Assembly: GCF_026153355.1 (NCBI RefSeq)
Contig: NZ_CP110636.1
Location: 2,542,001 to 2,606,000 of the forward strand
Length of the DNA stretch: 64,000 nucleotides
Reading direction: 5' to 3'
DNA from: Streptomyces endophytica
GTDB taxonomy: Bacteria > Actinomycetota > Actinomycetes > Streptomycetales > Streptomycetaceae
Part shown: in pieces, positions 44,611 to 54,370 of the stretch
Numbering within the stretch: the first letter of the stretch is position 1
Layout: every line of letters begins with the position of its first letter
The notes under the pieces: model-generated
Seen by the model: only the letters and a program-made list of their open reading frames with translations
Database searches by the model: none
What the model was told of the DNA's origin: nothing
Program-made: the position numbers and the translations under genes

Positions 44611-47238
44611 GTGGTGGAGCAGCTGAAGCAGCTGACGCAGCACGATCCCCGGCGGATCGGGCCGTTCGAGGTGCTCGGCCGACTCGGGGCCGGCGGCATG
44701 GGACTGGTCTATCTGGCCCGTTCGGCGTCCGGCCGGCGCGTGGCGATCAAGACGGTGCGTACCGAGCTCGCCGAGGACCAGCTGTTCCGGGTCCGCTTCA
44801 CACGCGAGGTCGAGGCGGCCCGCGCGGTCAGCGGTTTCTACACCGCGGCGGTGGTGGACGCCGATCCGCGCGCGGCGGTGCCGTGGCTGGCGACGGCCTA
44901 CGTCCCCGCGCCCTCCCTGGAGGAAATAGTCAATGAGTGCGGACCGCTGCCGGCCCAGGCGGTGCGCTGGCTGGCGGCCGGGATCGCCGAGGCGCTGCAG
45001 TCCATCCACGGCGCCGGCCTGGTCCACCGCGACCTGAAGCCGTCCAACGTGCTGGTCGTCGAGGACGGCCCCCGGGTGATCGACTTCGGCATCGCCTCCG
45101 GGGTGTCCAACACCCGGCTGACGATGACCAACGTGGCCGTGGGCACGCCCGCCTACATGTCGCCCGAGCAGGCCCGGGACTCGCGCAGCGTCACGGGTGC
45201 CAGCGACGTCTTCTCCCTCGGCTCGACACTGGTCTTCGCCGCCACCGGACACGCCCCCTTCCACGGCGCCAACCCCGTCGAGACGGTCTTCATGCTGCTG
45301 CGCGAGGGCCCCGATCTGACCGGGCTGCCGGACGAACTGCGTCCGCTCATGGAGTCCTGCATGCAGATGGAGGCGACCCACCGGCCGTCCCCCGCCGACC
45401 TGCAGTCCCAGCTCGCCCCGCACCTCTTCGGCTCCGGCAGCGACGACAGCGGCACCGCGTCGGCCTGGCTGCCGCCCGGCGCGGTGGCGCTCATCGAGAG
45501 CCGCCGCGGCGGCCGCTCCGCCGTACCGCAGGAGAGCCGGCAGGCGGCCTCCGGGCGGGGCGCCGGCCGTCCCGCGCCCGCCGCCCCGCCGGTCCCGCCG
45601 TCCCCGCCCCAGGCGCCCGCCCAGCCCCCCGTAGCGGCCCTGCCGCAGCCCGCCCAGGCCCCGCCGCGGCCGGAGAACGCACCCGCGGACGCCTGGCCCG
45701 GCCGGATCGGTGCCGGCCCCGGCGCCCACCGCGGTGGTGATCCGCGCGGTGCCCACCCCGGCCCGATGCCGCAGCCGGCCGCGCTCGGCCCGGACGTCTC
45801 GACCGCCCGGGTCACCCCGGTCTCCGCGGCACCGCCCGCCGCCGCGCCGTCCCCGGCCGCCGCGCTCTCCGCGGCGCCCGCGGAGGGCGCCGCCGGTCCC
45901 GTCCACCTCGGCGGCTCGGCCGCCCCGATAGGGCCGGGGCCGCGCGCCGGGGAGCCGCAGCCCCGCGGCCAGGCCGGTGCCGCGACGAACTGGGTCCGGC
46001 CGCCCGGTGGCGGGCCGGTCACCGGAGTGCCCCACCAGGGCGCGCCCGGCGGTGCGCCGTCGTCCGAGGGTGCCGCGGCGCCGGCCGAGGCACCGCCCGC
46101 CGACCCGGGCCGCTGGCGCCCCTGGCGGTTCCGGATGTCCAACGACGTCTGGGGCACCCCCGCCGTGGACGGCGAGCTGCTCTACGTCACGTCCTTCGAG
46201 GTGCATGCGCTCGACGTGGCCAGCGGGCGGCGCCGGTTCAAGACCCGTGACGTCGCCTGGGCGATGGCGGTCGCGGACGGCCGGATCCACGCGTCGGACG
46301 GCCCGAGCCTGTACGCGCTGGACGCCACCGACGGCACCGACCGCTGGCGGCTGAACACCGACGGCTGGGTCTACGCCCTCAAGGTCGACCGCGGGACCGT
46401 CGTCACCAGCACCCGCGGCGGCGGCGTGCAGGCGTGGGAGGCCGCCACCGGCGAACTGCTGTGGGAGACCACCGGCGTCCAGACCGACTTCGAGACCGCC
46501 GAGGCCGGGCCGGTGATCCACGACGGCACGGTGTTCGTCTGGGCCGACGCCCGGCTGAAGGCGCTGGAGGCGCGCACCGGCGCGGAGCGCTGGTCGTACC
46601 CGGTCGGGGACGCGGCGGCCTGCGGCGGGGTGCCGATGCGGCTGCTGCCGGCGCCGGACGGGGCGGTCTACGTCGTGGCCGGCACCCGGGTGCTGGCGCT
46701 CGACATCGCCCGCGGCGACGTCCGCTGGCACTTCGAGGCGCCCGCGGCGTTCCTCAGCCCGCCCGCCTTCGCACCCGGACCGGCGGTCACCGGCGGCGGG
46801 GTCTATCTGGCGGACTACCTCGGCACGGTCTACGCGCTGGACCCGGCGGACGGCCGCGACCGCTGGCGGATCGCCACCGAGGCCCGGCAGTCCACCGAAC
46901 CGGTGCTGGTCGCGCACGGCGCGGTCCACCTGGGCAGCGGCAAGGCGCTCTACACCCTGGACGCGGTGACCGGCACCCCGCGCTGGCGGTTCCAGGCGGG
47001 CGCGGAGGTCGTCGGCTCCCCGGTCGTCGCGGAGGGCCGGGTGCACTTCGGTTCGGCCGACCACTGCCTGTACACCCTCGACGCGATGGGCGGCCAGCTG
47101 CGCTGGAAGCTGGCGACCGGCGGGGAGATCACCGGCTCGCCGGTGGCGGTCGGCGGCGTCGTCTACGCCTGCAGCAAGGACCGCTGCGTGTACGCGCTGG
47201 ACGCGGCGAAGGGGACGGGACAGGCCCGGCGGTCCTGA
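44611..47238 (+). CDS. afsK: AfsK, Ser/Thr kinase with PQQ-type beta-propeller
   Basis: 875 aa. Kinase domain: [20 protein letters not shown], catalytic Lys in [29 protein letters not shown] and [17 protein letters not shown] Pro/Ala-rich linker spans about residues 290-500, then seven or so WD/PQQ-like repeats ([31 protein letters not shown] and so on) follow. There is no membrane helix; AfsK is known to sit loosely at the inner membrane, phosphorylate AfsR and stimulate antibiotic production, and act on DivIVA at hyphal tips. GTG at 44611 has GGGGAGG 10 nt upstream. afsR is 10 kb away, separated by catabolic genes. Confidence 0.93.
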   Translation: MVEQLKQLTQHDPRRIGPFEVLGRLGAGGMGLVYLARSASGRRVAIKTVRTELAEDQLFRVRFTREVEAARAVSGFYTAAVVDADPRAAVPWLATAYVPAPSLEEIVNECGPLPAQAVRWLAAGIAEALQSIHGAGLVHRDLKPSNVLVVEDGPRVIDFGIASGVSNTRLTMTNVAVGTPAYMSPEQARDSRSVTGASDVFSLGSTLVFAATGHAPFHGANPVETVFMLLREGPDLTGLPDELRPLMESCMQMEATHRPSPADLQSQLAPHLFGSGSDDSGTASAWLPPGAVALIESRRGGRSAVPQESRQAASGRGAGRPAPAAPPVPPSPPQAPAQPPVAALPQPAQAPPRPENAPADAWPGRIGAGPGAHRGGDPRGAHPGPMPQPAALGPDVSTARVTPVSAAPPAAAPSPAAALSAAPAEGAAGPVHLGGSAAPIGPGPRAGEPQPRGQAGAATNWVRPPGGGPVTGVPHQGAPGGAPSSEGAAAPAEAPPADPGRWRPWRFRMSNDVWGTPAVDGELLYVTSFEVHALDVASGRRRFKTRDVAWAMAVADGRIHASDGPSLYALDATDGTDRWRLNTDGWVYALKVDRGTVVTSTRGGGVQAWEAATGELLWETTGVQTDFETAEAGPVIHDGTVFVWADARLKALEARTGAERWSYPVGDAAACGGVPMRLLPAPDGAVYVVAGTRVLALDIARGDVRWHFEAPAAFLSPPAFAPGPAVTGGGVYLADYLGTVYALDPADGRDRWRIATEARQSTEPVLVAHGAVHLGSGKALYTLDAVTGTPRWRFQAGAEVVGSPVVAEGRVHFGSADHCLYTLDAMGGQLRWKLATGGEITGSPVAVGGVVYACSKDRCVYALDAAKGTGQARRS

Positions 47239-47277
47239 GCCCCCGGGCTCCGGCCGCTCCTGCCCGCACTCCCCGTC

Positions 47278-48205
47278 CTACTCCTCGTCCTCCGGAGGGC
47301 GGGGCTGCCGCTGCTCCCTGCCCCACTCCACGGGAGGGGTGGGCGGCGGCCGGCGGGCCGGCATGGTCGGCGGCGGCTCGTGTCCGTACGGCTCCGGCTG
47401 CCCCGCCCGGGGCTGCTGGGGCGCCGGTGGCTGCTGCCGGGCCGGTGGCGGCGGGGGACCGGCGGCAGCGGCGTGGTGGGGGTGTCGTCCTCGGCGGGGT
47501 ACGGACCTCCGGAGCGGCCCGGCGGCGGGGGCGGCGGCGCCCCGGTGCCGGCCGGCCCGGCGGTGTACGGCTCGGGGTCCCACTCCTCGGCGCCGGGGCG
47601 GCCCGCGTCCCACGGCTCCGGCGGGCCGGGCGGATAGGCCGCGGGCGGGTAGGGGGCCGGCGGGCGGGTGCCCGGGGGTAGCCGGCGGGCGCCTCGTAGC
47701 GGTCGTCGGGCGGGTAGGGGCCGTAGCCGTCGTCGTAGCGGCGGTCGTCGTAGCCGCGGTCGTCGTAACGCCGGTCGTACCCGCGGTCGTAGACCCGCCG
47801 GTCCCGGCCGCGCATGACGAGCGCGCCGAGCAGCAGCAGGGCGCCGCCGCCGAGCGCGTTGGCCACGCCCACGCCCAGCCCGCGGGCGCCGGCGGTGAGT
47901 TCGCTCGCCGCCTGGCCCTGGCGGACCATCCACAGGATCGTGAAGCCGAGCACCACCACGCCGGCGACCGCGACCAGCGCCCGGGAGCGCAGTGCGACGC
48001 CGATCAGCGCCAGCAGCGCCGCGAAGGCCATGGGCAGCACGACGGACCCGAACAGCGCGGCGCTGTTGCGGGTGATGCCGTTGAAGAGGTCTTCGATCCG
48101 GATGTCGCTTCCGTGACGGCCGTCGTACCAGGGACGGAAGGGGCTCCATACGGCGGCCGTCGCTCCGATGAGGGCGATCAGTGACCCGAGAACGTTGCGG
48201 ACCAC
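47278..48205 (-). CDS. Four-helix membrane protein with Pro-rich tail (two frameshifts)
   Basis: About 309 aa after correction. GTG at 48205 opens MVRNVLGSLIALIGATAAVW; four membrane helices follow (SVVLPMAFAALLALIGVAL, ALVAVAGVVVLGFTILW, GVANALGGGALLLLGALVM), then a Tyr/Asp/Arg repeat (RRYDDRGYDD) and a long Pro-rich cytoplasmic tail ending PRPPEDEE. Two single bases are missing, in the G runs at 47674-47678 and 47453-47457 (plus strand); with both restored the tail is continuous. Function unknown. Convergent with afsK (39 bp apart). Confidence 0.75.
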
Positions 48206-48401
48206 GGGCGTCGCCTCGCTTCGGGTCGTTCGGTCATCCTCCGCGACCGACGCTACGCCCGCCCCCCGGCACCCGCTAGACAGGTTGGGCCGGACGCGCG
48301 GCCGGGGCCCGTACGGGGCGTCCCGGGCTCTTGCTAGGGTGCCGTGCACGCGTCAACCCGCAGTCCGGCGGGCGAGAAGTTTCCACGGGGGATGGGCGAT
48401 C

Positions 48402-48956
48402 ATGAAGCAGCGCATACGCACGGGCACGTCCGGCGACGGTGCCCGCAGGGCGACGAGGGTGGCGGTGGCCGGGGCGCTGGCACTGGCCACGGTCGCCACG
48501 GTCGGGGGGTGTGCCTTCAGCCGCCCGCGGGTGGCGATGCCGACCGCCCTGGCGAGCCCCAGCGCCACCGGGTACGACGCGACCCCCACGGGCTACCCGA
48601 CGGACAGCTACTCGCCGTCGTACTCGCCCTCGCCGACCGAGGAGACCTACGACCCGGACGGGCGCGCGGACGCCACCGGCAGCAACTGCGACTTCTCCAA
48701 CTCGCTGCGCCAGTTCACCTACACGGTGTCCATCACCAACCCGTCGACGACCTCCTCGTACTCCTACGACATGGCCGTGAACTGGATGAAGGCCAAGCCG
48801 GCCGACGGCAAGGCGTACGGGCTGCACGAGCGGTCCATCGTCGTGGGCCCCGGCGCCACCGAGACCTACACCGCCAAGTACACGGTCAACCAGTCCTCCA
48901 TCGGGCAGTTCTGGTTCACCTGCCAGATCACCCGGGCGCACAAGACCAAGATGTAG
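48402..48956 (+). CDS. Secreted lipoprotein of unknown function
   Basis: 184 aa. Basic N-terminus then ALALATVATVGGCAF, a lipobox with Cys at about residue 38. A Ser/Thr/Tyr/Pro-rich linker (PTGYPTDSYSPSYSPSP) leads to a beta-sandwich-like domain (RQFTYTVSITNPSTTSSYSY, ETYTAKYTVNQSSIGQFWFT) similar in look to small extracellular domains of Streptomyces lipoproteins. ATG at 48402 has GGGGGATGGG upstream. Neighbouring genes give no clue. Confidence 0.8.
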   Translation: MKQRIRTGTSGDGARRATRVAVAGALALATVATVGGCAFSRPRVAMPTALASPSATGYDATPTGYPTDSYSPSYSPSPTEETYDPDGRADATGSNCDFSNSLRQFTYTVSITNPSTTSSYSYDMAVNWMKAKPADGKAYGLHERSIVVGPGATETYTAKYTVNQSSIGQFWFTCQITRAHKTKM

Positions 48957-49002
48957 CCCGCGCCCCGGAGGCGGCCCCGAAGACGGCCCCGGAGGCAAGG
49001 CG

Positions 49003-49815
49003 TCATCTGACGAACGGGTAGGGATCCGCCCCTGCGGGCCCGCCGCCCGCTCCACCCCCGGGCGTCCGCTCCTTCCGGGCGGCGAACAGCTCCGCCTGGC
49101 GGTCCGGCGGCAGATTGCCCAGCGCGATCAGCGCCGGGGCGTGCGCCCGGGCCTGCGCCCGGCCCGCCTCGTGGGCCGCCCACAGGGCCCGTACGGTGCC
49201 CTGGACCGCCTCGGTCGGCTGGGTGGCGAGGGTGGCGGCGCGGCGCAGCGCGACCTCGGCCGCCGCGCCGGGCGCGGTCAGCTCGGAGACCAGGCCGATC
49301 GCGTACGCGCGCGGGGCGCCCAGCCGCTCGGCGGTGCCCATCAGGGCCAGCCGCGCGGCCTCCCCGTAGGGCATCCGCTGCGCCATGGTGAGCGACTCGT
49401 AGGCGCTGACCATCCCGTAGGTGGTGTGCGGGTCGAAGAAGGTGGAGTTCTCGGAGGCGACGACGAACTCGGCCTCGCCCAGGAGGTAGAAGGCGCCGCC
49501 GCAGGCCATGCCGTCGACCGCGGCGATCACCGGTTTCCACAGGTCGTTGGCCTTCGGGCCGATGGTGAGCAGCGGATCGTCGAGGGAGTAGGGCGAGGAC
49601 GGCTGGGGGACCTCGGCGGAGCGGTCGATGCCGGTGCAGAAGGCGCGGCCGCCGGCGCCGGTGACGACCGCGGCCCGTACGGTGTCGTCGTACCGGAACT
49701 CCCGCCACAGGGCGGCGAGTTCGCGGGCGGTGGCCAGGTCGATCGCGTTGTGCCGCGCCGGCCGGTCGAGGGTGACCAGTGCGACGCCGTCCTCGATCTC
49801 GGTGCGCAGCGTCAT
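49003..49815 (-). CDS. Enoyl-CoA hydratase/isomerase family
   Basis: 270-aa crotonase. Oxyanion segments VTGAGGRAFCTGIDRSAE and AAVDGMACGGAFYLLGEAEF are present; the active-site region is FDPHTTYGMVSAYESLTMAQ, the variant seen in steroid- and terpene-degradation crotonases rather than the classical GGTQR type. The ATG at 49815 overlaps the stop of the DUF35 gene (ATGA), so it is the last gene of an Ltp-DUF35-crotonase operon. Confidence 0.86.
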   Translation of the reverse strand: MTLRTEIEDGVALVTLDRPARHNAIDLATARELAALWREFRYDDTVRAAVVTGAGGRAFCTGIDRSAEVPQPSSPYSLDDPLLTIGPKANDLWKPVIAAVDGMACGGAFYLLGEAEFVVASENSTFFDPHTTYGMVSAYESLTMAQRMPYGEAARLALMGTAERLGAPRAYAIGLVSELTAPGAAAEVALRRAATLATQPTEAVQGTVRALWAAHEAGRAQARAHAPALIALGNLPPDRQAELFAARKERTPGGGAGGGPAGADPYPFVR

Positions 49816-50243
49816 GGCCGCTCCAGGACCCAGCGCGGCACGGTCATACCGCCGGGCGGCGTGTGGAAGACGGCCTTCACGGGGGCGCCGATCCGCAGCC
49901 GCTCCGGGGCGACGGAATTGAGCGGGGCGTCCGCGGCGGTGACGAGGTTGCCGACCAGGCGGATGCGGGGGGCGTCGGCCAGTTCCACGACGATCGCGTT
50001 GTAGCCGGGCAGGTCCGCGTACGCGGGCAGCAGCGGCGGGTGCGGAACGACGTAGGACCAGATGCGGCCGCGGCCGCTCATCTTCCGCCAGTGGGCGGCG
50101 AAGGACTGGCAGTGCGGGCAGCACGGCCGGGGCGGGAAGCGGAGTTCGTCGCAGTCGGCACAGCACTGGACGCGGAGTTCGCCCCGCGCGGCGTACTCCC
50201 AGAAGGGTGCGCCGTCGTCGTCGACGACCGGTGTCAGCAGCAT
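49812..50243 (-). CDS. Zn-ribbon/OB-fold (DUF35) protein
   Basis: 143 aa, the usual family size. Zinc ribbon QCCADCDELRFPPRPCCPHC, then an OB fold (GRGRIWSYVVPHPPLLPAY, NAIVVELADAPRIRLVGNLV). It starts one base after the stop of the Ltp gene and ends overlapping the crotonase gene. In steroid catabolism the equivalent pair forms an aldolase; physical association with its Ltp neighbour is expected. Confidence 0.88.
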   Translation of the reverse strand: MLLTPVVDDDGAPFWEYAARGELRVQCCADCDELRFPPRPCCPHCQSFAAHWRKMSGRGRIWSYVVPHPPLLPAYADLPGYNAIVVELADAPRIRLVGNLVTAADAPLNSVAPERLRIGAPVKAVFHTPPGGMTVPRWVLERP

Positions 50244-50244
50244 C

Positions 50245-51396
50245 TCAACTCCTCAGCAGAAGGGCGGAGGTGGGCACGCCCTCGCCCGCGGTGACCAGGC
50301 AGGTCGCGGCGTCCGGCACCTGCGCGGTGCTGGTGCCGCGCAGCTGTTTGACGCCCTCGGTGATCAGGTTGAAGCCGTGCACGTACGCCTCGGAGAGGCC
50401 GCCGCCACCGGTGTTGATCGGCAGCCGGCCGCCGATCTCCAGGGCGCCCCCCTCGGTGAAGGCCGCGCCCTCGCCGCGCCCGCAGAAGCCGTAGCCCTCC
50501 AGGGAGAGCGGGATGAGCGGGGTGAAGGCGTCGTAGATCTGCGCGACGTGCACGTCCTGCGGCCCGAAGTCGGCCTGCTTCCACAGCTGCCGGGCGGCGG
50601 TCCAGGCCGGGCCGGTCAGCGGGTCGTCGTTCCAGTAGTTGACCATCCCGTGGTGCTGGGCGGGCAGGCCCTGGGCGGCGGAGTGGACGTACACGGGCCG
50701 GTGGCGGCAGTCGCGGGCCCGCTCGGCGGAGACCAGGACGCACGCCAACGCGCCATCCGTCTCCAGGCAGTTGTCGAAGAGGCAGAGCGGCTCGCTGATC
50801 CAGCGCGAGGTCATGTACATCTCGCGGGTCAGCGGCCGCTCGTACATCATCGCGGCCGGGTTCTGGTTGGCCCGGTTGCGGCAGGCGAGCGCGACGTTGA
50901 AGAGGTGGTCGCGGGTGGCGCCGTATTCGTGCAGGTAGCGGCGGGCCAGCAGGCCGATCTCGTCGGCCGGGCGCAGCAGCCCGAAGGGCCGGGTCCACTG
51001 CCCGGGGGTCGGCAGCTGCACCTGGGTGTTCTTCCAGGGGCGCGGCCCCGAGCCGCGCTTGCGGGAGCGCCAGGCGACGCCGACGTGCGCCTGGCCGGTG
51101 GCGATGGCGGCGGCCAGATGGGCCACCGTCGCGCAGGAACCGCCGCCGCCGTAGCCGACCTTGGAGAAGAAGGTGACGTCCCCGGCGCCGATCGCCTTGG
51201 CTATCTCGACCTCGTCGGTCTCCTCCATGGTGTACGAGGCGAAGGCGTCCACCTCCGAGGGGGCGATCCCGGCGTCGTCGAGCGCGGCGACGATCGCCCG
51301 GCAGGCCAGCGTCTTCTCGGGATCAGGGAGTCGTTTGGCGAACGGGGTCTGTCCGATGCCGGCTATCGCCGTCGCGTCCTTGAGGGTCGCCCCCAT
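50245..51396 (-). CDS. Ltp-type thiolase-superfamily protein (putative aldolase)
   Basis: 383 aa. N-terminal TAIAGIGQTPFAKRLPDPEK, the former nucleophile region KVGYGGGGSCATVAHLAAAI, and C-terminal VHVAQIYDAFTPLIPLSLEG then RLPINTGGGGLSEAYVHGFN. This is the same architecture as the Ltp at 39668 but clearly a different subfamily. ATG at 51396 has GGAGG 5 nt upstream, which decides it over the GTG at 51402. First gene of a three-gene operon with DUF35 and crotonase; operator I lies upstream. Confidence 0.86.
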   Translation of the reverse strand: MGATLKDATAIAGIGQTPFAKRLPDPEKTLACRAIVAALDDAGIAPSEVDAFASYTMEETDEVEIAKAIGAGDVTFFSKVGYGGGGSCATVAHLAAAIATGQAHVGVAWRSRKRGSGPRPWKNTQVQLPTPGQWTRPFGLLRPADEIGLLARRYLHEYGATRDHLFNVALACRNRANQNPAAMMYERPLTREMYMTSRWISEPLCLFDNCLETDGALACVLVSAERARDCRHRPVYVHSAAQGLPAQHHGMVNYWNDDPLTGPAWTAARQLWKQADFGPQDVHVAQIYDAFTPLIPLSLEGYGFCGRGEGAAFTEGGALEIGGRLPINTGGGGLSEAYVHGFNLITEGVKQLRGTSTAQVPDAATCLVTAGEGVPTSALLLRS

Positions 51397-51449
51397 CGCC
51401 ACCTCCGGGGTCCGTCGTCCGTACTGACAGCCGAGGAGGCTACCGCTAA

Positions 51450-51466
51450 TCTGACGGGTAGTCAGC
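51450..51466. promoter_or_regulatory. Operator I of the TCTGACG regulon
   Basis: TCTGACG-GGT-AGTCAGC in the divergent promoter of the Ltp operon (start 51396) and the FadD gene (start 51527). Confidence 0.65.
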
Positions 51467-51526
51467 TACTGGGATGCCACCGGTCCGCACTCGGCGGCCG
51501 GAACTTCTTCCGCGGGAGGCAGTGCG

Positions 51527-53412
51527 ATGGGCGACGACGCGGCGGTGCGGGCGGACCTGGAGCACGGCACCATCCCCCGCCTGGTGCGCGCCGCCGCCCG
51601 GCGGTACGGCCCGCGGGAAGCGGTCGTCGAGGGCCGTACCCGGGTCACCTACGCGGAACTCGGCGAACGCGTCGAGCGGGCGGCCGCCGCCTGCATCGCC
51701 TCCGGCGTCGCCCCCGGCGACCGGGTCGCCGTCTGGGCGCCCAACACCCTCGACTGGATCGTCGCGGCCCTCGGCGCGGTCACCGCCGGCGCGGTCCTCG
51801 TCCCCGTCAACACCCGCTTCAAGGGCACCGAGGCCGCCCACCTCCTGCACCGCACCCGCGCCCGGCTGCTCTTCGTCACCGGCACCTTCCTCGGCACCTC
51901 CTACGTGGCCGCCCTGCGCCGCGCGACCGCGGAGAGCACGGCCGGACTCCCGCACCTGGAACAGGTGGTGGTGCTCTCGGACAGCGCACCCGAGGGCTAC
52001 CGGACCTGGAAGGAATTCCTCGCCGCCGGCGACCGGATCACGACCGGGGAAGTCCGGCGCCGCGCCGACACGGTGCGGCCCGACGCGCCCTCCGACATCA
52101 TCTTCACCTCGGGCACCACCGGCCGCCCCAAGGGCGCCGTCATCACCCACGAGCAGACCCTGCGCTGCTACGGCGTCTGGAGCGAACTGGCCGGCCTGCG
52201 CGCGGGCGACCGCTACCTGATCGTCAACCCGTTCTTCCACACCTTCGGCTACAAGGCGGGCATCATCGCCTGCCTGCTCCGGGCGCGGTGATGGTGCCGC
52301 AGCCGGTGTCCAGCGTGGACACCACGCTGGCCAACCTCGCCGCCGAACGGATCTCGGTCCTGCCCGGCCCGCCCACCCTGCACCAGTCCCTCCTCGACCA
52401 CCCGGCCCGCGGCGCCCACGACCTGAGCGCGCTGCGCCTGGTGGTGACCGGCGCGGCCGTGGTGCCGCTCCAGCTCGTCGAGCGGCTGCGCGGCGAGCTG
52501 GGCGTCCGCACGGTCCTGACGGCGTACGGACTCTCCGAGGCGAGCGGCCTGGTCACGATGTGCCGGCGCGGCGACGACCCGGGGGTCATCGCCGCGACCT
52601 CGGGCCGCGCGATCCCCGACACGGAGGTACGGGTCCTCGCCGGGCCGGGGGAGCCCGGCGAGGTGCTGGTGCGCGGCCACCACGTCATGCGCGGCTACTT
52701 CGAGGACCCGGAGGAGACCGCCAAGGCCGTGGACGCCGACGGCTGGCTGCACACCGGTGACGTCGGCGTCCTCGACCCGGCCGGCAACCTCCGGATCACC
52801 GACCGCATCAAGGACATGTTCATCGTCGGCGGCTTCAACGCCTACCCCGCCGAAATAGAGCAGCTCCTCGGCCGCCACCCGGACATCGCCGACGTCGCCG
52901 TCATCGGCATCCCCGACCCGCGCCTCGGCGAGGTCGGCAAGGCCTACGCGGTCCGCCGCCCCGGCGCGTCCCTCACCGCGGACGACCTGATCGCCTGGTC
53001 CCGCCGCGAGATGGCCAACTACAAGGTCCCGCGGGAGGTCGCCTTCGTGCGGGAGCTGCCGCGGAACGCGGGTGGGAAGGTCCTGAAAAACCATCTGCGA
53101 CGGGGTAAGGGCCCCACGTACCTTGCCGTCCCGCCGCGGGTCTTGCTCGCCGTTGCGCGCTTTGCGGCGCCCCGCACGTACCTGTCCGTCCCGCCGCGGT
53201 TGTTCTCGCCGTTGCGCCTGCGGCGGGCTGGGTTGTGGGGTGCGGTGACGGGCCTCCGGGGCCGGTTGTGTGGACTGCTGACGCTTTACGTCCACACAAC
53301 CGGCCCCTCCGGCCCGTCCCCTCCCGTGAGGGGGAAAGTGAAGGACGGTGGGGGTGCACGTAATGCCCACGTACGCGCGGGCAACGGATTACGCCCGCCC
53401 CCGACCAGCTGA
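51527..53412 (+). CDS. FadD-type acyl-CoA ligase (frameshifted, C-terminus extended by repeat)
   Basis: AMP-forming acyl-CoA ligase. The first 250 residues contain DIIFTSGTTGRPKGAVITHE and FFHTFGYKAGIIACLL; after one missing G near 52281-52283 the second frame gives TAYGLSEASGLVTM, GWLHTGDVGVLDPAGNLRIT and DMFIVGGFNAYPAEIE, ending in GGKVLKNHLR. The natural end should be near 53110. Instead the frame runs on through repeat copy 2 and adds about 100 residues (from PTYLAVPPRV) before a stop at 53412, so the repeat seems to have replaced the original stop. ATG at 51527; divergent from the Ltp operon. Confidence 0.85.
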
Positions 53413-53603
53413 GAAACTCCCCACTACGGGAGGGGCTGGACCGGAGGACGAAGTCTGGAGGGCCGGCACCGCACCCGAAAACACCACGCCCGCCGCCAGG
53501 CGCAACGGCGAACACGCCCCGCGGCGGGAAAGACGGGTACGTGCGGGGCGCCGCAAAGCGCAACGGCGAGCAAGCCCGACGGCGGGACAGACGGGTACGT
53601 GGG
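53113..53603. repeat. Foldback repeat element, copy 2
   Basis: About 491 bp, high identity to copy 1 (24737-25254) over most of its length, with small indels. Same imperfect inverted ends (CCCACGTACC at the left, GGTACGTGGG at the right) and the same perfect 18-bp central hairpin (53258-53275 with 53290-53307). It begins directly at the 3' end of the FadD coding region and ends at the stop of the convergent DinB-like gene. Confidence 0.8.
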
Positions 53604-54194
53604 CTAACGAACCGGAGGTACCCAGTCAGGGCGGCGGCCCGCGAGGCCTACCACCCTGTCCAGGAGGGGTGCGTCCTCCGGTACCGGGACCACGCTGCCG
53701 AACAGCGGGCCGTTCGCGCTGTCCTCCGCCCAGGAGGACAGCAGCTCGTACGACAGCTGGAGGGCGTCCGGGTCGGGCACGTACTCCTGGCCGGTGGCGC
53801 GGGCCAGGTCCCAGCCGTGGAGTACCAGCTCGTTGAGCGCGACCCGGCCCGCGACGGCGCCCGGGAGCGTGACGCCGCCCGCCTGTGTCTCGCCCTGCCA
53901 CGCGTCCGGCGCGTGCCAGGCCGCGGTCATCCCCGCCAGGTTGCGGTCCAGCTCCGCACGCCAGCCGGGGTCCACGTCCGGCCGCATCGCGTCGGGGGAC
54001 AGCCGGGTCGCCGGCCCGAGGTCCTTGCGCGCCACGTCCTGGAAGGCGGCGGCCAGGCCGACGAGGTGGCCCAGCAGATGGCGCACCGCGTACTTCTCGC
54101 ACGGCGTCGGCGCATCGAGCTGCTGCTCGGTCGTTCCCGCGGCAAGCCGCGAGACCTCCCGGGCCTGCGCCGCGAAGTCGATCATCTCGGTCAT
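53604..54194 (-). CDS. TIGR03086/DinB-like metal-binding protein
   Basis: 196 aa. The mycothiol-dependent maleylpyruvate isomerase-like helical bundle: LDAPTPCEKYAVRHLLGHLV supplies the first metal His, and NELVLHGWDLARATGQ the later ones. Proteins of this family are common in actinomycetes and mostly uncharacterised; some act in mycothiol-linked reactions. ATG at 54194 has AAGGAA upstream. Its stop sits at the edge of repeat copy 2. Confidence 0.82.
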   Translation of the reverse strand: MTEMIDFAAQAREVSRLAAGTTEQQLDAPTPCEKYAVRHLLGHLVGLAAAFQDVARKDLGPATRLSPDAMRPDVDPGWRAELDRNLAGMTAAWHAPDAWQGETQAGGVTLPGAVAGRVALNELVLHGWDLARATGQEYVPDPDALQLSYELLSSWAEDSANGPLFGSVVPVPEDAPLLDRVVGLAGRRPDWVPPVR

Positions 54195-54370
54195 CGTGCG
54201 GTTCCTTCCGTCCTGCGGAGCGCTTGTCGTCCGTCTGCCGGCCGCCGTACCGCCGGCCACCTCCACAGTGCAGACTCCGCACGCCGGAAGAACTCATCGC
54301 CACACCGGACATCCGGCGAGGTCGCCGCGCGCGGGCCCGGGGCCGGGCCTACGGCGGTGGGCCGAGAGGC

